64,000 bases of DNA from GCA-2401155 sp045047085 (GCA_045047085.1 JASFYT010000077.1:35758-99757); one strand, 5' to 3'. Shown: positions 27,077 to 34,909, counted from the first letter of the stretch. The notes: generated by a model not told the origin, from the sequence alone. Made by a program: numbers and translations.

Positions 27077-27822
27077 GCGAGCGTTACGATTTCCGAACCC
27101 AGCGCTTGTTTGTGGAGCAATCCCTCGCGACAAATGTTGCAATTGAGCCGGACCGTGCTCAATCCAATTATCTGTTGAATGTGCTGCGCCTGAAAGAGGG
27201 CAGCGATATATTGTTGTTTAACGGCAGGGATGGAGAATGGCTCGGAAGTATCAAACCTATTGGTCGAAAATCCTGTGAGATTACACCCGTTCGCCAATTG
27301 CGAAAGCAACCAGAGCCTTATGATCTGGTTTACATTTTTGCTCCGCTAAAACAGAGCCGCCTCGACTATATGGTGCAAAAGGCGGTGGAGATGGGAGCGG
27401 GTGTTTTGCAGCCCGTTCTGACCCACCATACACAGTTTACCAAACTAAACCCCGAGCGCATTAATGGTTACGCAAAAGAAGCTGCGACCCAATGCGGAAT
27501 TCTCACACTTCCCAAAGTTAATCTTCCTGTAAAGTTTATGGATTTATTGGAAGATTGGGACAAATCGCGCCACATAATCTATTGCGACGAAACTGAATCA
27601 GATGCTAGTGCTTTAGAAATACTGGCACAGATCAAACCCTGCCCATTGGCCATTCTCATTGGCCCGGAAGGTGGATTTTCATCTGAGGAAAGAAAACACT
27701 TGAAGTTACTGGATTTTGTCACACCTATATCACTTGGACCCCGTATTTTGCGCGCTGATACCGCAGCTGTTGCGGCGCTCACATTGGTTCAGGCAGTCTC
27801 TGGAGACTGGAGCAAAAAATAG
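27073..27822 (+). CDS. rsmE: 16S rRNA m3U1498 methyltransferase RsmE
   Basis: This 249-residue SPOUT methyltransferase methylates U1498 of 16S rRNA. The N-terminal PUA-like domain contains NYLLNVLRLKEGSDILLFNG. The knotted catalytic domain contains EMGAGVLQPVLTHHTQ, LIGPEGGFSSEE and LGPRILRADTAAVAAL, the cofactor-binding knot. Its ATG overlaps lutC by four bases. In related genomes rsmE usually stands directly before gshA, as here, so the lut block appears joined upstream. Confidence 0.95.
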   Translation: MSERYDFRTQRLFVEQSLATNVAIEPDRAQSNYLLNVLRLKEGSDILLFNGRDGEWLGSIKPIGRKSCEITPVRQLRKQPEPYDLVYIFAPLKQSRLDYMVQKAVEMGAGVLQPVLTHHTQFTKLNPERINGYAKEAATQCGILTLPKVNLPVKFMDLLEDWDKSRHIIYCDETESDASALEILAQIKPCPLAILIGPEGGFSSEERKHLKLLDFVTPISLGPRILRADTAAVAALTLVQAVSGDWSKK

Positions 27823-27886
27823 TGATCAAATATGCATTGCACTGGTTAACTATTACTGTGATGTCTAGCATGAAATGAAACAGGAA

Positions 27887-27908
27887 TCTGACCCGGTCAG
27901 ACAGGAAT
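27887..27908 (+). promoter_or_regulatory. Inverted repeat next to the gshA ribosome site
   Basis: TCTGAC and GTCAGA flank a three-base CCG (27887-27901), directly before the AGGAATAA ribosome site of gshA. The heptamer CAGGAAT occurs twice, at 27881 and 27902. It could be a small hairpin or a protein site affecting gshA expression. Evidence is only the symmetry and position. Confidence 0.3.
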
Positions 27909-27910
27909 AA

Positions 27911-29284
27911 ATGGCACGTGATACCACCGACGAAAGACCGATTGAAACCAAAAGCCAGCTAGTGGATTGGCTTGCTGTTGGTTGCAAACCAAAATCTGAT
28001 TGGCGCATCGGCACCGAGCACGAAAAATTCGCCTTTTATCGCGATAGCCTTAAGCCCGTTCCTTATGGTGGCGATAACGGCATTCGCGCAATTCTCGAAG
28101 GCATGCAGAAAAAACTTGGCTGGGAACCTATCGTCGACGATGGTAATCTCATTGGACTTTTCGAGGCAAACGGTCAGGGTGCTATTTCACTGGAGCCGGG
28201 TGGTCAGTTCGAACTTTCCGGGGCACCGGTCGAGACCCTGCACCAGACCTGCCGCGAATCAAATCGTCATTTGGAAATGGTGAAAGTAGTTGCCGGTGAT
28301 TTGGGTATTGGATTTTTAGGATTAGGCGGCAGCCCCATCTGGACGTTTGATGAAACCCCGCACATGCCCAAAAGTCGTTATGAAATCATGACAAATTACA
28401 TGCCCAAGGTTGGTAGCCAGGGCCATGATATGATGTATCGCACCTGCACGATACAGGTAAATCTGGATTTTGATAGTGAGCGCGATATGGTGCGCAAGCT
28501 GCAAACATCTTTGAAATTGCAGGGTATGGCCTCTGCTCTTTTCGCAAATTCACCGTTTACCGAAGGCAAACCCAACGGCTTGCTTTCATGGCGCAGCGAT
28601 ATCTGGCGCGATACGGATAACCAACGTGGTGGATATCATGCCTTCATGCTGGACAAGGATTTCAGTTTTGAGAGCTATGTGGACTGGGCGCTTGATGTGC
28701 CGATGTATTTTGTCATTCGCGATGGGCGTTATCACGATTGCACCCACGTTACTTTCCGCCAGTTCATGGATGGTGCTTTGAAAGGGGAGGTCTCTGACCC
28801 TGAGCCGACTGTTGGCGATTGGAGCAACCATATGACAACGGTATTCCCCGATGTCCGTCTCAAGCGTTTTCTTGAAATGCGTGGCGCGGATGGCGGGAGA
28901 TGGCGTGATATTTGCGCCTTGCCTGCATTTTGGGTGGGGATACTTTACAGCAGCCCGTCATTGGATGCCGCCGAAGAACTGATTTCTGACTGGACAGCTG
29001 AAATGGTGTTCGATTTGCGTGAAGCTGTTCCCAAAGAGGGACTTCGCGCGAAAATTGCCGGAAGAGAACTTCTTGGATTTACAAAGGAAATTCTCGAAAT
29101 TTCAAGGCAAGGTCTGGTCGAACGCGCAAGATTAAACAGTGAAGGTTTCGATGAAACCGTGCATTTGGCCCCATTGCAGGAAACCGTTGCCAGCGGCATG
29201 ACTCCTGCGGACCGATTATTGCGAAATTACAACGGCGAATGGAATAAAAGCCTTGATCCGCTATTTAGCGAATATGCCTTCTAG
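27911..29284 (+). CDS. gshA: Glutamate-cysteine ligase GshA, plant/proteobacterial type
   Basis: The 457-residue enzyme makes gamma-glutamylcysteine, the first step of glutathione synthesis. It is of the GCS2 type found in alphaproteobacteria and plants, not the E. coli type. Motifs include WRIGTEHEKFAF, NLIGLFEANGQGAISLEPGGQFELSGAP (about residues 80-107), RTCTIQVNLDF and FANSPFTEGKPNG. Length is standard. AGGAATAA precedes the start. The stop codon lies within a 13-bp tandem duplication. Confidence 0.95.
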   Translation: MARDTTDERPIETKSQLVDWLAVGCKPKSDWRIGTEHEKFAFYRDSLKPVPYGGDNGIRAILEGMQKKLGWEPIVDDGNLIGLFEANGQGAISLEPGGQFELSGAPVETLHQTCRESNRHLEMVKVVAGDLGIGFLGLGGSPIWTFDETPHMPKSRYEIMTNYMPKVGSQGHDMMYRTCTIQVNLDFDSERDMVRKLQTSLKLQGMASALFANSPFTEGKPNGLLSWRSDIWRDTDNQRGGYHAFMLDKDFSFESYVDWALDVPMYFVIRDGRYHDCTHVTFRQFMDGALKGEVSDPEPTVGDWSNHMTTVFPDVRLKRFLEMRGADGGRWRDICALPAFWVGILYSSPSLDAAEELISDWTAEMVFDLREAVPKEGLRAKIAGRELLGFTKEILEISRQGLVERARLNSEGFDETVHLAPLQETVASGMTPADRLLRNYNGEWNKSLDPLFSEYAF

Positions 29285-29306
29285 AGGGTCGGGCTAGAGG
29301 GTCGGG
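29281..29306 (+). repeat. 13-bp tandem duplication over the gshA stop codon
   Basis: CTAGAGGGTCGGG is present twice in direct tandem (29281-29293 and 29294-29306), the first copy containing the TAG stop of gshA. It looks like a recent slippage or repair duplication with no effect on the protein. Confidence 0.8.
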
Positions 29307-29408
29307 CGCTTTTTGCAATATTTGAATCGCATAAAGTGCCTACCGGTTTGTTTTAACGCACAATTTATCTGAAAACTGGCTGTAACTTAGATTGTGCTCT
29401 AGGTTCTT

Positions 29409-29900
29409 TTAAACCCGTTTACCAAATACTGCCGTGGCTTTTTGGCCTTCTGGCACCTCAAAATGTTCAGCCTTCTTTTCCTGTAGGTGTATGTTTTGTA
29501 GGCTTTCCTGTCGACGTTGTTGGAGCATATCCCTCAACTCGGCTTCTTTTGTTTCGGCCGCACTCAAATGATTGTTAGACATCTCAAGAGATTGATAGCG
29601 CGCCATATTGGATTTCTGTTTCTCACCGCAAAATTCAACCGCTACCCGATTTTTGTCTTTGCGTGCTATGCGACATTCAATCTTGTATTGATCTAGGGCG
29701 ACATGAAGGACAAAATTCGTTGGCACGCTATCGGGACTTTTAAATTCTAGAAGGGCCCCGGTTTGACTGATGTTTTTTACCAGGCACGGCACGGAACAGA
29801 ATTCATCATTGAAAGCTGCATGGGCACCCTGCAAAACGCGTCTGCGGGTTGAGCGCTCGACGAGCTCAGGGGTATCACCCTCAGGTTTGGTTGCAGGCAT
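29409..29900 (-). CDS. PilZ domain protein with C-terminal helical extension
   Basis: In this 163-residue protein the first 90 residues look like a PilZ domain. An arginine cluster RSTRRRV (about 17-23) is followed by NISQTGALLEF (about 44-54), matching the RxxxR and D/NxSxxG c-di-GMP-binding motifs. The second half is polar and probably helical, with ETKEAELRDMLQQRRQ. c-di-GMP binding is therefore plausible. It is followed downstream on the other side of a 162-bp gap by a second PilZ-like gene. The process controlled is unknown. Confidence 0.75.
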   Translation of the reverse strand: MPATKPEGDTPELVERSTRRRVLQGAHAAFNDEFCSVPCLVKNISQTGALLEFKSPDSVPTNFVLHVALDQYKIECRIARKDKNRVAVEFCGEKQKSNMARYQSLEMSNNHLSAAETKEAELRDMLQQRRQESLQNIHLQEKKAEHFEVPEGQKATAVFGKRV

Positions 29901-30062
29901 AATTTATGACCTCTCAGATGTTGAGGCAGACCACTCAAGTTCCTTATATTGCGTAAGGTAACATACTGGGGTAAATTAAATCTAAATGAGAAAACGCAAA
30001 AATGCACAGCTGAAAGATGGTTCAACTGTGCAATGTAAAAGAAAGTTATGGTTTAAGTTTTT

Positions 30063-30383
30063 CTACCGGGTGCGGTAGCGAACGTCATTTTCCCAGGTCA
30101 TAAAACTAACCTGTACCTTGCTGCCGCGTTTGCGCATGACTTTGCAATCAACTTTCACGCTGTCCGGTTCAATGAACAGAGTAAACGCATCCGGTACACC
30201 CATCCATCCGTTCATGGTAAGAACGGCACCTTCAGCAGAAAACTCTCTGACTCCACAAGGCACACCACTTGGTTGTCCGTTAAATACCAGATAACCCATC
30301 CGCGTTCCGCGTGTGTTTTTAATGACCCTGCGTGCCGTATTTGCAGTATGTTCTGGAGTACTGGTAACGATATTTGGTTGCAT
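30063..30383 (-). CDS. PilZ-like protein, short
   Basis: The 106-residue protein resembles the neighbouring PilZ protein. It has an ARRVIKNTRGTRMGY segment and REFSAEGAVLTM, where the usual D/NxSxxG is changed to ExSxxG-like (EFSAEG). The C-terminal beta-rich part, with KVDCKVMRKRGSKVQVSF, fits the PilZ barrel. The altered motif makes c-di-GMP binding uncertain. It is on the same strand as, and upstream of, the longer PilZ gene, but the 162-bp gap argues against tight coupling. Confidence 0.6.
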   Translation of the reverse strand: MQPNIVTSTPEHTANTARRVIKNTRGTRMGYLVFNGQPSGVPCGVREFSAEGAVLTMNGWMGVPDAFTLFIEPDSVKVDCKVMRKRGSKVQVSFMTWENDVRYRTR

Positions 30384-30496
30384 TATAATATTTTACCCTG
30401 ACGCTGCTGTTAATCCACACATTGCGCTATTATGGTTAAGTTTCGATTAAGCTTGCTCGACGGTGAGCATATTTGCGAAAAAGGTGGAGAAAAATC

Positions 30497-31330
30497 ATGC
30501 TGACCCTCTTTGAAATGATGCAAAATGCGCAAAGTGGAGAGCTTCATCAAAATCTCTCCCGGCAATTTAAACTCACCCAAGAGCAGACTGAAAAGGCGCT
30601 TGAGGCGCTTTTGCCTGCATTTTCGCAAGGATTGAAAAGAAACACTGCGGATCCTGCGGGCTTCGCCTCTTTCATGCAGGCCTTAAGCGGCGGTCAGCAT
30701 TCTCAATATATGGACAACCCGGCTCAGGCGTTTTCGCCAGCGGGAATGCAGGAAGGAAACGCCATATTATCTCATCTGTTCGGCAATAAGGATGTTAGCC
30801 GCGCGGTTGCCTCTCAGGCGGCGCAGGTAAGCGGCGTTGGCGAGAGCATATTGAAGCAGATGCTTCCAGCGCTTGCGCCAATGATATTGGGTGGCCTGTC
30901 CAAGCAGATGCGAGCTGGGAATTCGATGACGTCAAACCCTGGTGGCGGTGGTCAAAACCCTTGGGGCCAGATTATGGAACAGATGATGGGTGGCGCACTG
31001 GCTAAATCAGGAAGTAGTCAACAATCGGGAAATCCGCTGGAAGATTTGTTCGGTCAAATGATGGGCGGCGGCAACAAGCAAGCACCTGATCAAGCCTCGC
31101 CGATGGATAATCCATTGGGCAAAATCTTTGAGGAAATGCTCGGCGGTGCAGGTACCCGCAGCACTCAACCCCAATCTCAAAACGAGCCAAAAGCACGTTC
31201 GAAAGATGGTCCAACTGGTGGGTTAGGAGATTTGTTCGGCGAGATGTTCGATACCGGTCGCCAAACTCAAGAGAAATATCAAAACGAGCTGAGTTCGATT
31301 TTCGATCAATTCCTGAAAAGCAAACGCTAA
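30497..31330 (+). CDS. DUF937 family protein with repetitive Gly/Met-rich C-terminus
   Basis: The ATG at 30497 has GGAG six to seven bases upstream and is preferred over a start eight codons earlier. The 277-residue product begins with a helical DUF937-like region (about residues 1-140), including LSRQFKLTQEQTEKALEALLPAF and SGVGESILKQMLPALAPMILGGL. The C-terminal part has four imperfect repeats of the type NP-L-x-x-(L/I)-F-x-x-M-(M/L)-GG: NPWGQIMEQMMGG, NPLEDLFGQMMGG, NPLGKIFEEMLGG and GGLGDLFGEMFDTG. No signal peptide is seen. Function is unknown; the repeats suggest self-assembly. Confidence 0.7.
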   Translation: MLTLFEMMQNAQSGELHQNLSRQFKLTQEQTEKALEALLPAFSQGLKRNTADPAGFASFMQALSGGQHSQYMDNPAQAFSPAGMQEGNAILSHLFGNKDVSRAVASQAAQVSGVGESILKQMLPALAPMILGGLSKQMRAGNSMTSNPGGGGQNPWGQIMEQMMGGALAKSGSSQQSGNPLEDLFGQMMGGGNKQAPDQASPMDNPLGKIFEEMLGGAGTRSTQPQSQNEPKARSKDGPTGGLGDLFGEMFDTGRQTQEKYQNELSSIFDQFLKSKR

Positions 31331-31335
31331 CCCGG

Positions 31336-31842
31336 CTAGTCGCCCGGCTGCTTAAGCGGGAAAATGGCGCAAGTGGCCGTGCCATGGGCCAACAGTTTTC
31401 CATCCTTGGTTTTCAGATTTGCTTCGCATGTGGCGATGGTACGTCCCATATGAACCACGTTGCCCTCGCAAATGATCTCTCCAGTATGGTCGAATATTGG
31501 CCGCACGAAGTTCACTTTGAATTCAATGGTCGTAAACCCAACACCCTTCGGTAGTTTGGTTTGAACCGCACAGCCTAGAGCTGAATCGATGATGGTTGCA
31601 GCCCATCCACCGTGAACCGTTCCAAGCGGATTATAGTGATCAGCAAGCGCCACGCCGCGAAACACCGCAGCACCTAAACTGACATTGCTTAAAGTAAAAT
31701 TCATTGTCCGGGCAATAGTCGCGCCGGGCACTTCGCCAGCAAGCATTTGTTGCAAAACTTCCAATCCGGAGAACTGCATCAGCGTGTCCATTGGAATAGA
31801 GCCAAATTCTTGATCAGGGGCGTGAATATTACGGGAAGTCAT
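31336..31842 (-). CDS. PaaI-type hotdog thioesterase
   Basis: This 168-residue hotdog-fold protein carries GTVHGGWAATIIDSALGCAV, the family signature HGG plus a downstream acidic residue, so it probably hydrolyses an acyl- or aryl-CoA. GAGGA seven bases before the ATG at 31842 supports that start rather than a GTG four codons upstream. It is divergent from a MarR regulator, with twin operator-like repeats between them, so it is likely controlled by that regulator. Confidence 0.85.
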   Translation of the reverse strand: MTSRNIHAPDQEFGSIPMDTLMQFSGLEVLQQMLAGEVPGATIARTMNFTLSNVSLGAAVFRGVALADHYNPLGTVHGGWAATIIDSALGCAVQTKLPKGVGFTTIEFKVNFVRPIFDHTGEIICEGNVVHMGRTIATCEANLKTKDGKLLAHGTATCAIFPLKQPGD

Positions 31843-31896
31843 TGTTGTCCTCACTGGCTTGGAATTAAAGGTTGTATCAGATATACTGATTTTAAA

Positions 31897-31938
31897 GGCA
31901 TATGCATATATCTATTGTAGGCATATGCATAGAGTCAA
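31897..31938 (-). promoter_or_regulatory. Thioesterase/MarR intergenic promoter with twin repeats
   Basis: GGCATATGCATA occurs at 31897-31908 and again at 31920-31931, 23 bases apart (about two helical turns); each holds palindromic GCATATGC and TATGCATA cores. On the minus strand TTGACT (31933-31938) and TAGATA (31909-31914), spaced by 18 bases, form a candidate promoter. One repeat lies in the spacer and the other just beyond the -10. This is the expected geometry for MarR repression of the thioesterase gene. Confidence 0.55.
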
Positions 31939-31953
31939 GCGATAGGAAGCATT

Positions 31954-32412
31954 ATGTCTAACATTAAGGGCCACAATTTCGCAGATGAGGTCGAAGAAGC
32001 GCGAAGAGGTACATGTTATTGTCTCGCCCTCCGTCAAGCATCCAGGCGGCTGCTCCGCTTGTATGACAGGAAGCTTTCGGAGCAGGGGCTCACCATTGGT
32101 CAGTTTGGCATGCTCGGTTTCATTTCGGGTACTGAGGAATACACTGTTCAGGCGCTTGCCGATTTTTTGGATATGAACCAGTCTGCCTTGTCGCGAGGGT
32201 TAGCTCCGCTTGAAAAGCAAGGCTTCCTAGTTTCCAAGAGTGACCCTGATGACGGGCGCAAGCGTATTCTCGAACTAACGCCTCTCGGAGCTGGACGCTT
32301 AAATGAAGCGTCAAAATCATGGAAGTCTGCACAGCAGGAACTCTCCGAAAAAAACAAAGAATTGGATATCGATTCATTGATGCAAACCATCGCACAACTG
32401 GGCGCGGTTTAG
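31954..32412 (+). CDS. MarR-family transcriptional regulator
   Basis: The 152-residue regulator has the MarR winged helix, with LTIGQFGMLGFI, VQALADFLDMNQSALSRGLAPLEKQGFL and the wing DPDDGRKRILELT. Two cysteines near the N-terminus (Cys21 and Cys23, in GTCYCLAL) could act as a redox switch as in OhrR-like proteins, but this is inference. Divergent transcription from the thioesterase and the twin palindromic sites upstream suggest local regulation, including autoregulation. Confidence 0.88.
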   Translation: MSNIKGHNFADEVEEARRGTCYCLALRQASRRLLRLYDRKLSEQGLTIGQFGMLGFISGTEEYTVQALADFLDMNQSALSRGLAPLEKQGFLVSKSDPDDGRKRILELTPLGAGRLNEASKSWKSAQQELSEKNKELDIDSLMQTIAQLGAV

Positions 32413-32450
32413 TCTCTGTTTGCTTTTACGGTGAGACCTGAGGGTTCGTG

Positions 32451-32697
32451 TTTTTTGTTCTCACGGGCGCATCCAAGCTTCGCTTGGGCCCTGCGAAGGC
32501 GCGGCGCATTAGCGCCGGTCGCTCTTCGCTCCCGCCTGCGGCGTGGTTGCTACAGATGAGATCGAGCAAGGGAACGATCCGATTAATTTTTGGAAAAAGA
32601 ATGAGAGCCCAAAGGGCGAGCGTGGAAACCCGGCGCTGATGCGCCGCCCATACGGAGGGCCCAAGCGAAGCTTGGATACGCCCGTGAGAACAAAAAA
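32451..32697. repeat. Large imperfect inverted repeat, 68-base arms, including repeat copy B
   Basis: Arms at 32451-32518 and 32630-32697 are complementary at 62 of 68 positions, separated by 111 bases. The right half (32601-32697) is copy B of the element at 23237. It begins ATGAGAGCCCAAAGGGCG, carries GGCGC-TGAT-GCGCC and CCAAGC-GAA-GCTTGG hairpins, and ends CCCGTGAGAACAAAAAA. The left arm is a related copy in opposite orientation. No transposase is nearby. The function is unknown. Confidence 0.8.
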
Positions 32698-32730
32698 CAG
32701 CCAGCCCACAGGCTGGCCCCAAATAACAAT

Positions 32731-32761
32731 AAAAAAAGGGCAGCTCAATCGAGCTGCCCTT
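32731..32761 (-). terminator. Rho-independent terminator of groESL
   Basis: On the minus strand GGGCAGCTC-GATT-GAGCTGCCC is a perfect nine-base-pair stem followed by seven T residues, about 32 bases after the groEL stop. It is a classic strong intrinsic terminator. Confidence 0.9.
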
Positions 32762-32792
32762 CATAATATCAACCGTATGGTTGGCTAGTGGC

Positions 32793-34439
32793 TTACATCA
32801 TGCCGCCCATGCCGCCCATTCCGCCCATGTCAGGCATGGCTGGTGCGCCAGCGCCGCCTTTGGCAGGAGCTTCAGCAACCATGGCTTCGGTAGTTACCAG
32901 CAAAGATGCAATAGAAGCAGCATCCTGAAGTGCGTGGCGAACCACTTTCACTGGATCAATGATGCCCATTTTGTACATGTCACCGAATTCACTTGTCTGG
33001 GCGTTGTAGCCGTAACCAGTTTTTTTCTTGGCAACAATGTTACCAACGATGATTGAACCTTCATCGCCTGCATTCTCCGCGATCTGACGGATCGGGGCCT
33101 GAAGCGCACGACGAACAATAGAGATACCAGCTGTCTGGTCGTCATTTTCGCCTTCGGCTTTGATTGAAATAGAAGCCTGCAAAAGAGCAACACCGCCGCC
33201 AGGCACAACACCTTCTTCAACAGCTGCACGCGTAGCGTTCAGTGCATCGTCGATACGGTCTTTTTTCTCTTTAACTTCAACTTCAGTAGCACCACCAACG
33301 CGGATAACTGCAACACCACCGGCGAGTTTCGCCAGACGTTCCTGCAGTTTTTCCATGTCGTAGTCAGAAGAAGTTTCTTCGATCTGAGCTTTGATCTGGT
33401 TTACGCGACCTTCAATGTCTTTTTTCTTGCCAGCACCATCAACGATAGTGGTGTTTTCTTTAGAGACATTTACTTTCTTGGCAGTACCAAGCATGTCGAG
33501 AGTCACGTTTTCCAGTTTAATGCCGAGGTCTTCAGAGATTACCTGACCACCGGTAAGAACTGCGATGTCTTCAAGCATTGCTTTACGACGATCACCGAAA
33601 CCTGGAGCTTTAACAGCAACAATTTTCAAGCCACCGCGCAATTTGTTAACAACCAGAGTTGCCAATGCTTCACCTTCAACATCTTCTGCAATGATCATCA
33701 AAGGACGCGAAGACTGAACAACAGCTTCAAGGATTGGCAACATTGCCTGCAAGTTTGAAAGTTTTGATTCATGTAGAAGAATGTAAGGGTCTTCCATGTC
33801 TGCAATCATTTTTTCCGTGTTGGTCACGAAATAAGGAGACAGGTAACCGCGGTCAAACTGCATGCCTTCAACAACTTCAAGTTCGGTCTCAGCAGTTTTA
33901 GCTTCTTCAACTGTGATCACGCCTTCATTGCCAACTTTCTGCATTGCTTCAGCAATATCAGCACCGATTTGCTTTTCGCCGTTTGCAGAAATAGTACCAA
34001 CCTGAGCAACTTCGTCAGAAGTCTTAATGGGTTTAGCGCTCTTTTTAAGAGTTGCAATAACATCGGTAACCGCAAGGTCGATACCGCGTTTCAGATCCAT
34101 TGGGTTCATACCGGCAGCAACAGCTTTTGCGCCTTCACGTACGATTGCCTGAGCAAGCACGGTAGCAGTTGTCGTGCCATCGCCTGCAGCGTCGTTTGTT
34201 TTTGAAGCAACTTCACGCACCATCTGTGCGCCCATGTTTTCAAATTTATCTTCAAGTTCGATTTCTTTAGCAACGGTTACACCATCTTTGGTGATGCGCG
34301 GTGCGCCGAAAGATTTGTCGAGAATAACGTTACGACCTTTAGGGCCAAGCGTTACTTTTACAGCATTAGCAAGAACATCGACACCAGCCAGCATCTTGTT
34401 ACGTGCGTCTGTACCAAAAATTACTTCTTTAGCAGCCAT
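32793..34439 (-). CDS. groL: Chaperonin GroEL
   Basis: The 548-residue chaperonin subunit assembles into the 14-mer that folds cytosolic proteins with GroES and ATP. The sequence is collinear with other alphaproteobacterial GroEL proteins: GPKGRNVILDKSFGAPRITKDGVTVAKEIELEDKFENMGAQ region near residues 30-70, the ATP-site stretch AAGDGTTTATVLAQ, and the C-terminal GGMGGMGGMM tail. GGAGCTTAAA precedes the start. It is 83 bases downstream of groES. Expression is probably controlled by the CIRCE element and heat-shock-like promoter before groES. Confidence 0.98.
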   Translation of the reverse strand: MAAKEVIFGTDARNKMLAGVDVLANAVKVTLGPKGRNVILDKSFGAPRITKDGVTVAKEIELEDKFENMGAQMVREVASKTNDAAGDGTTTATVLAQAIVREGAKAVAAGMNPMDLKRGIDLAVTDVIATLKKSAKPIKTSDEVAQVGTISANGEKQIGADIAEAMQKVGNEGVITVEEAKTAETELEVVEGMQFDRGYLSPYFVTNTEKMIADMEDPYILLHESKLSNLQAMLPILEAVVQSSRPLMIIAEDVEGEALATLVVNKLRGGLKIVAVKAPGFGDRRKAMLEDIAVLTGGQVISEDLGIKLENVTLDMLGTAKKVNVSKENTTIVDGAGKKKDIEGRVNQIKAQIEETSSDYDMEKLQERLAKLAGGVAVIRVGGATEVEVKEKKDRIDDALNATRAAVEEGVVPGGGVALLQASISIKAEGENDDQTAGISIVRRALQAPIRQIAENAGDEGSIIVGNIVAKKKTGYGYNAQTSEFGDMYKMGIIDPVKVVRHALQDAASIASLLVTTEAMVAEAPAKGGAGAPAMPDMGGMGGMGGMM

Positions 34440-34522
34440 TTTAAGCTCCTTTGTGTGTTCGCCGCGATATCAGTTTGCGGTTTCCACTATTTAAAATATT
34501 TGATGAATTAAGAGAGACGGAA

Positions 34523-34822
34523 TTAACCGATTATTCCCATAATGTCTGACTCTTTCATGATCAAAAGGTCTTGACCATTGATCTGAACTTCTGTGCCTGA
34601 CCATTTGCCAAACAGAATAAGGTCGCCTTTTTTAACGTCCAGCTCTACCAGCTTGCCGCTTTCGTCGCGAGCACCTGAACCTATTGCAACGATTTCACCT
34701 TCGGATGGTTTTTCCTGAGCATTGTCTGGAAGAATGATGCCACCGGCGGTTTTTTCTTCAGCTTCCACACGGCGTACTACAACGCGGTCGTGAAGAGGGC
34801 GAAAATTGATCTTCTTTGCCAT
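34523..34822 (-). CDS. groS: Co-chaperonin GroES
   Basis: The 99-residue subunit starts MAKKINFRPLHDRVVVRRVE, the normal GroES N-terminus. I therefore take the ATG at 34822 rather than an in-frame start 20 codons upstream. The mobile loop (EEKTAGGIILPDNAQEKPSEG, about residues 20-40) and the roof region are present. It forms the heptameric lid of GroEL. It is the first gene of groESL. Confidence 0.97.
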   Translation of the reverse strand: MAKKINFRPLHDRVVVRRVEAEEKTAGGIILPDNAQEKPSEGEIVAIGSGARDESGKLVELDVKKGDLILFGKWSGTEVQINGQDLLIMKESDIMGIIG

Positions 34823-34876
34823 GATTTTTAAATCCATTTTAGAAAGCGCAATTGATTTGCGCGATACCAATAAAAA

Positions 34877-34900
34877 TAGCACTCCTCTGAAAGAGTGCTA
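34877..34900. promoter_or_regulatory. CIRCE element (HrcA operator) before groES
   Basis: TAGCACTC (34877-34884) and GAGTGCTA (34893-34900) form a perfect inverted repeat matching the CIRCE arms. The spacer is eight bases by my count, one fewer than the usual nine. It sits just downstream of the groES promoter and would be bound by the repressor HrcA, which is not in the window. Confidence 0.85.
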
Positions 34901-34909
34901 ACAACAGAT

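Larger units (their letters stand above)
32413..32792. other. 380-bp non-coding interval with inverted repeats, no gene
   Basis: The interval between the MarR gene and groEL holds a 68-base imperfect inverted repeat, a small hairpin CCAGCC-CACA-GGCTGG (32701-32716) and the groEL terminator. Open frames on both strands here are explained by the repeat, as they lack ribosome sites and read through hairpins. Confidence 0.7.
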
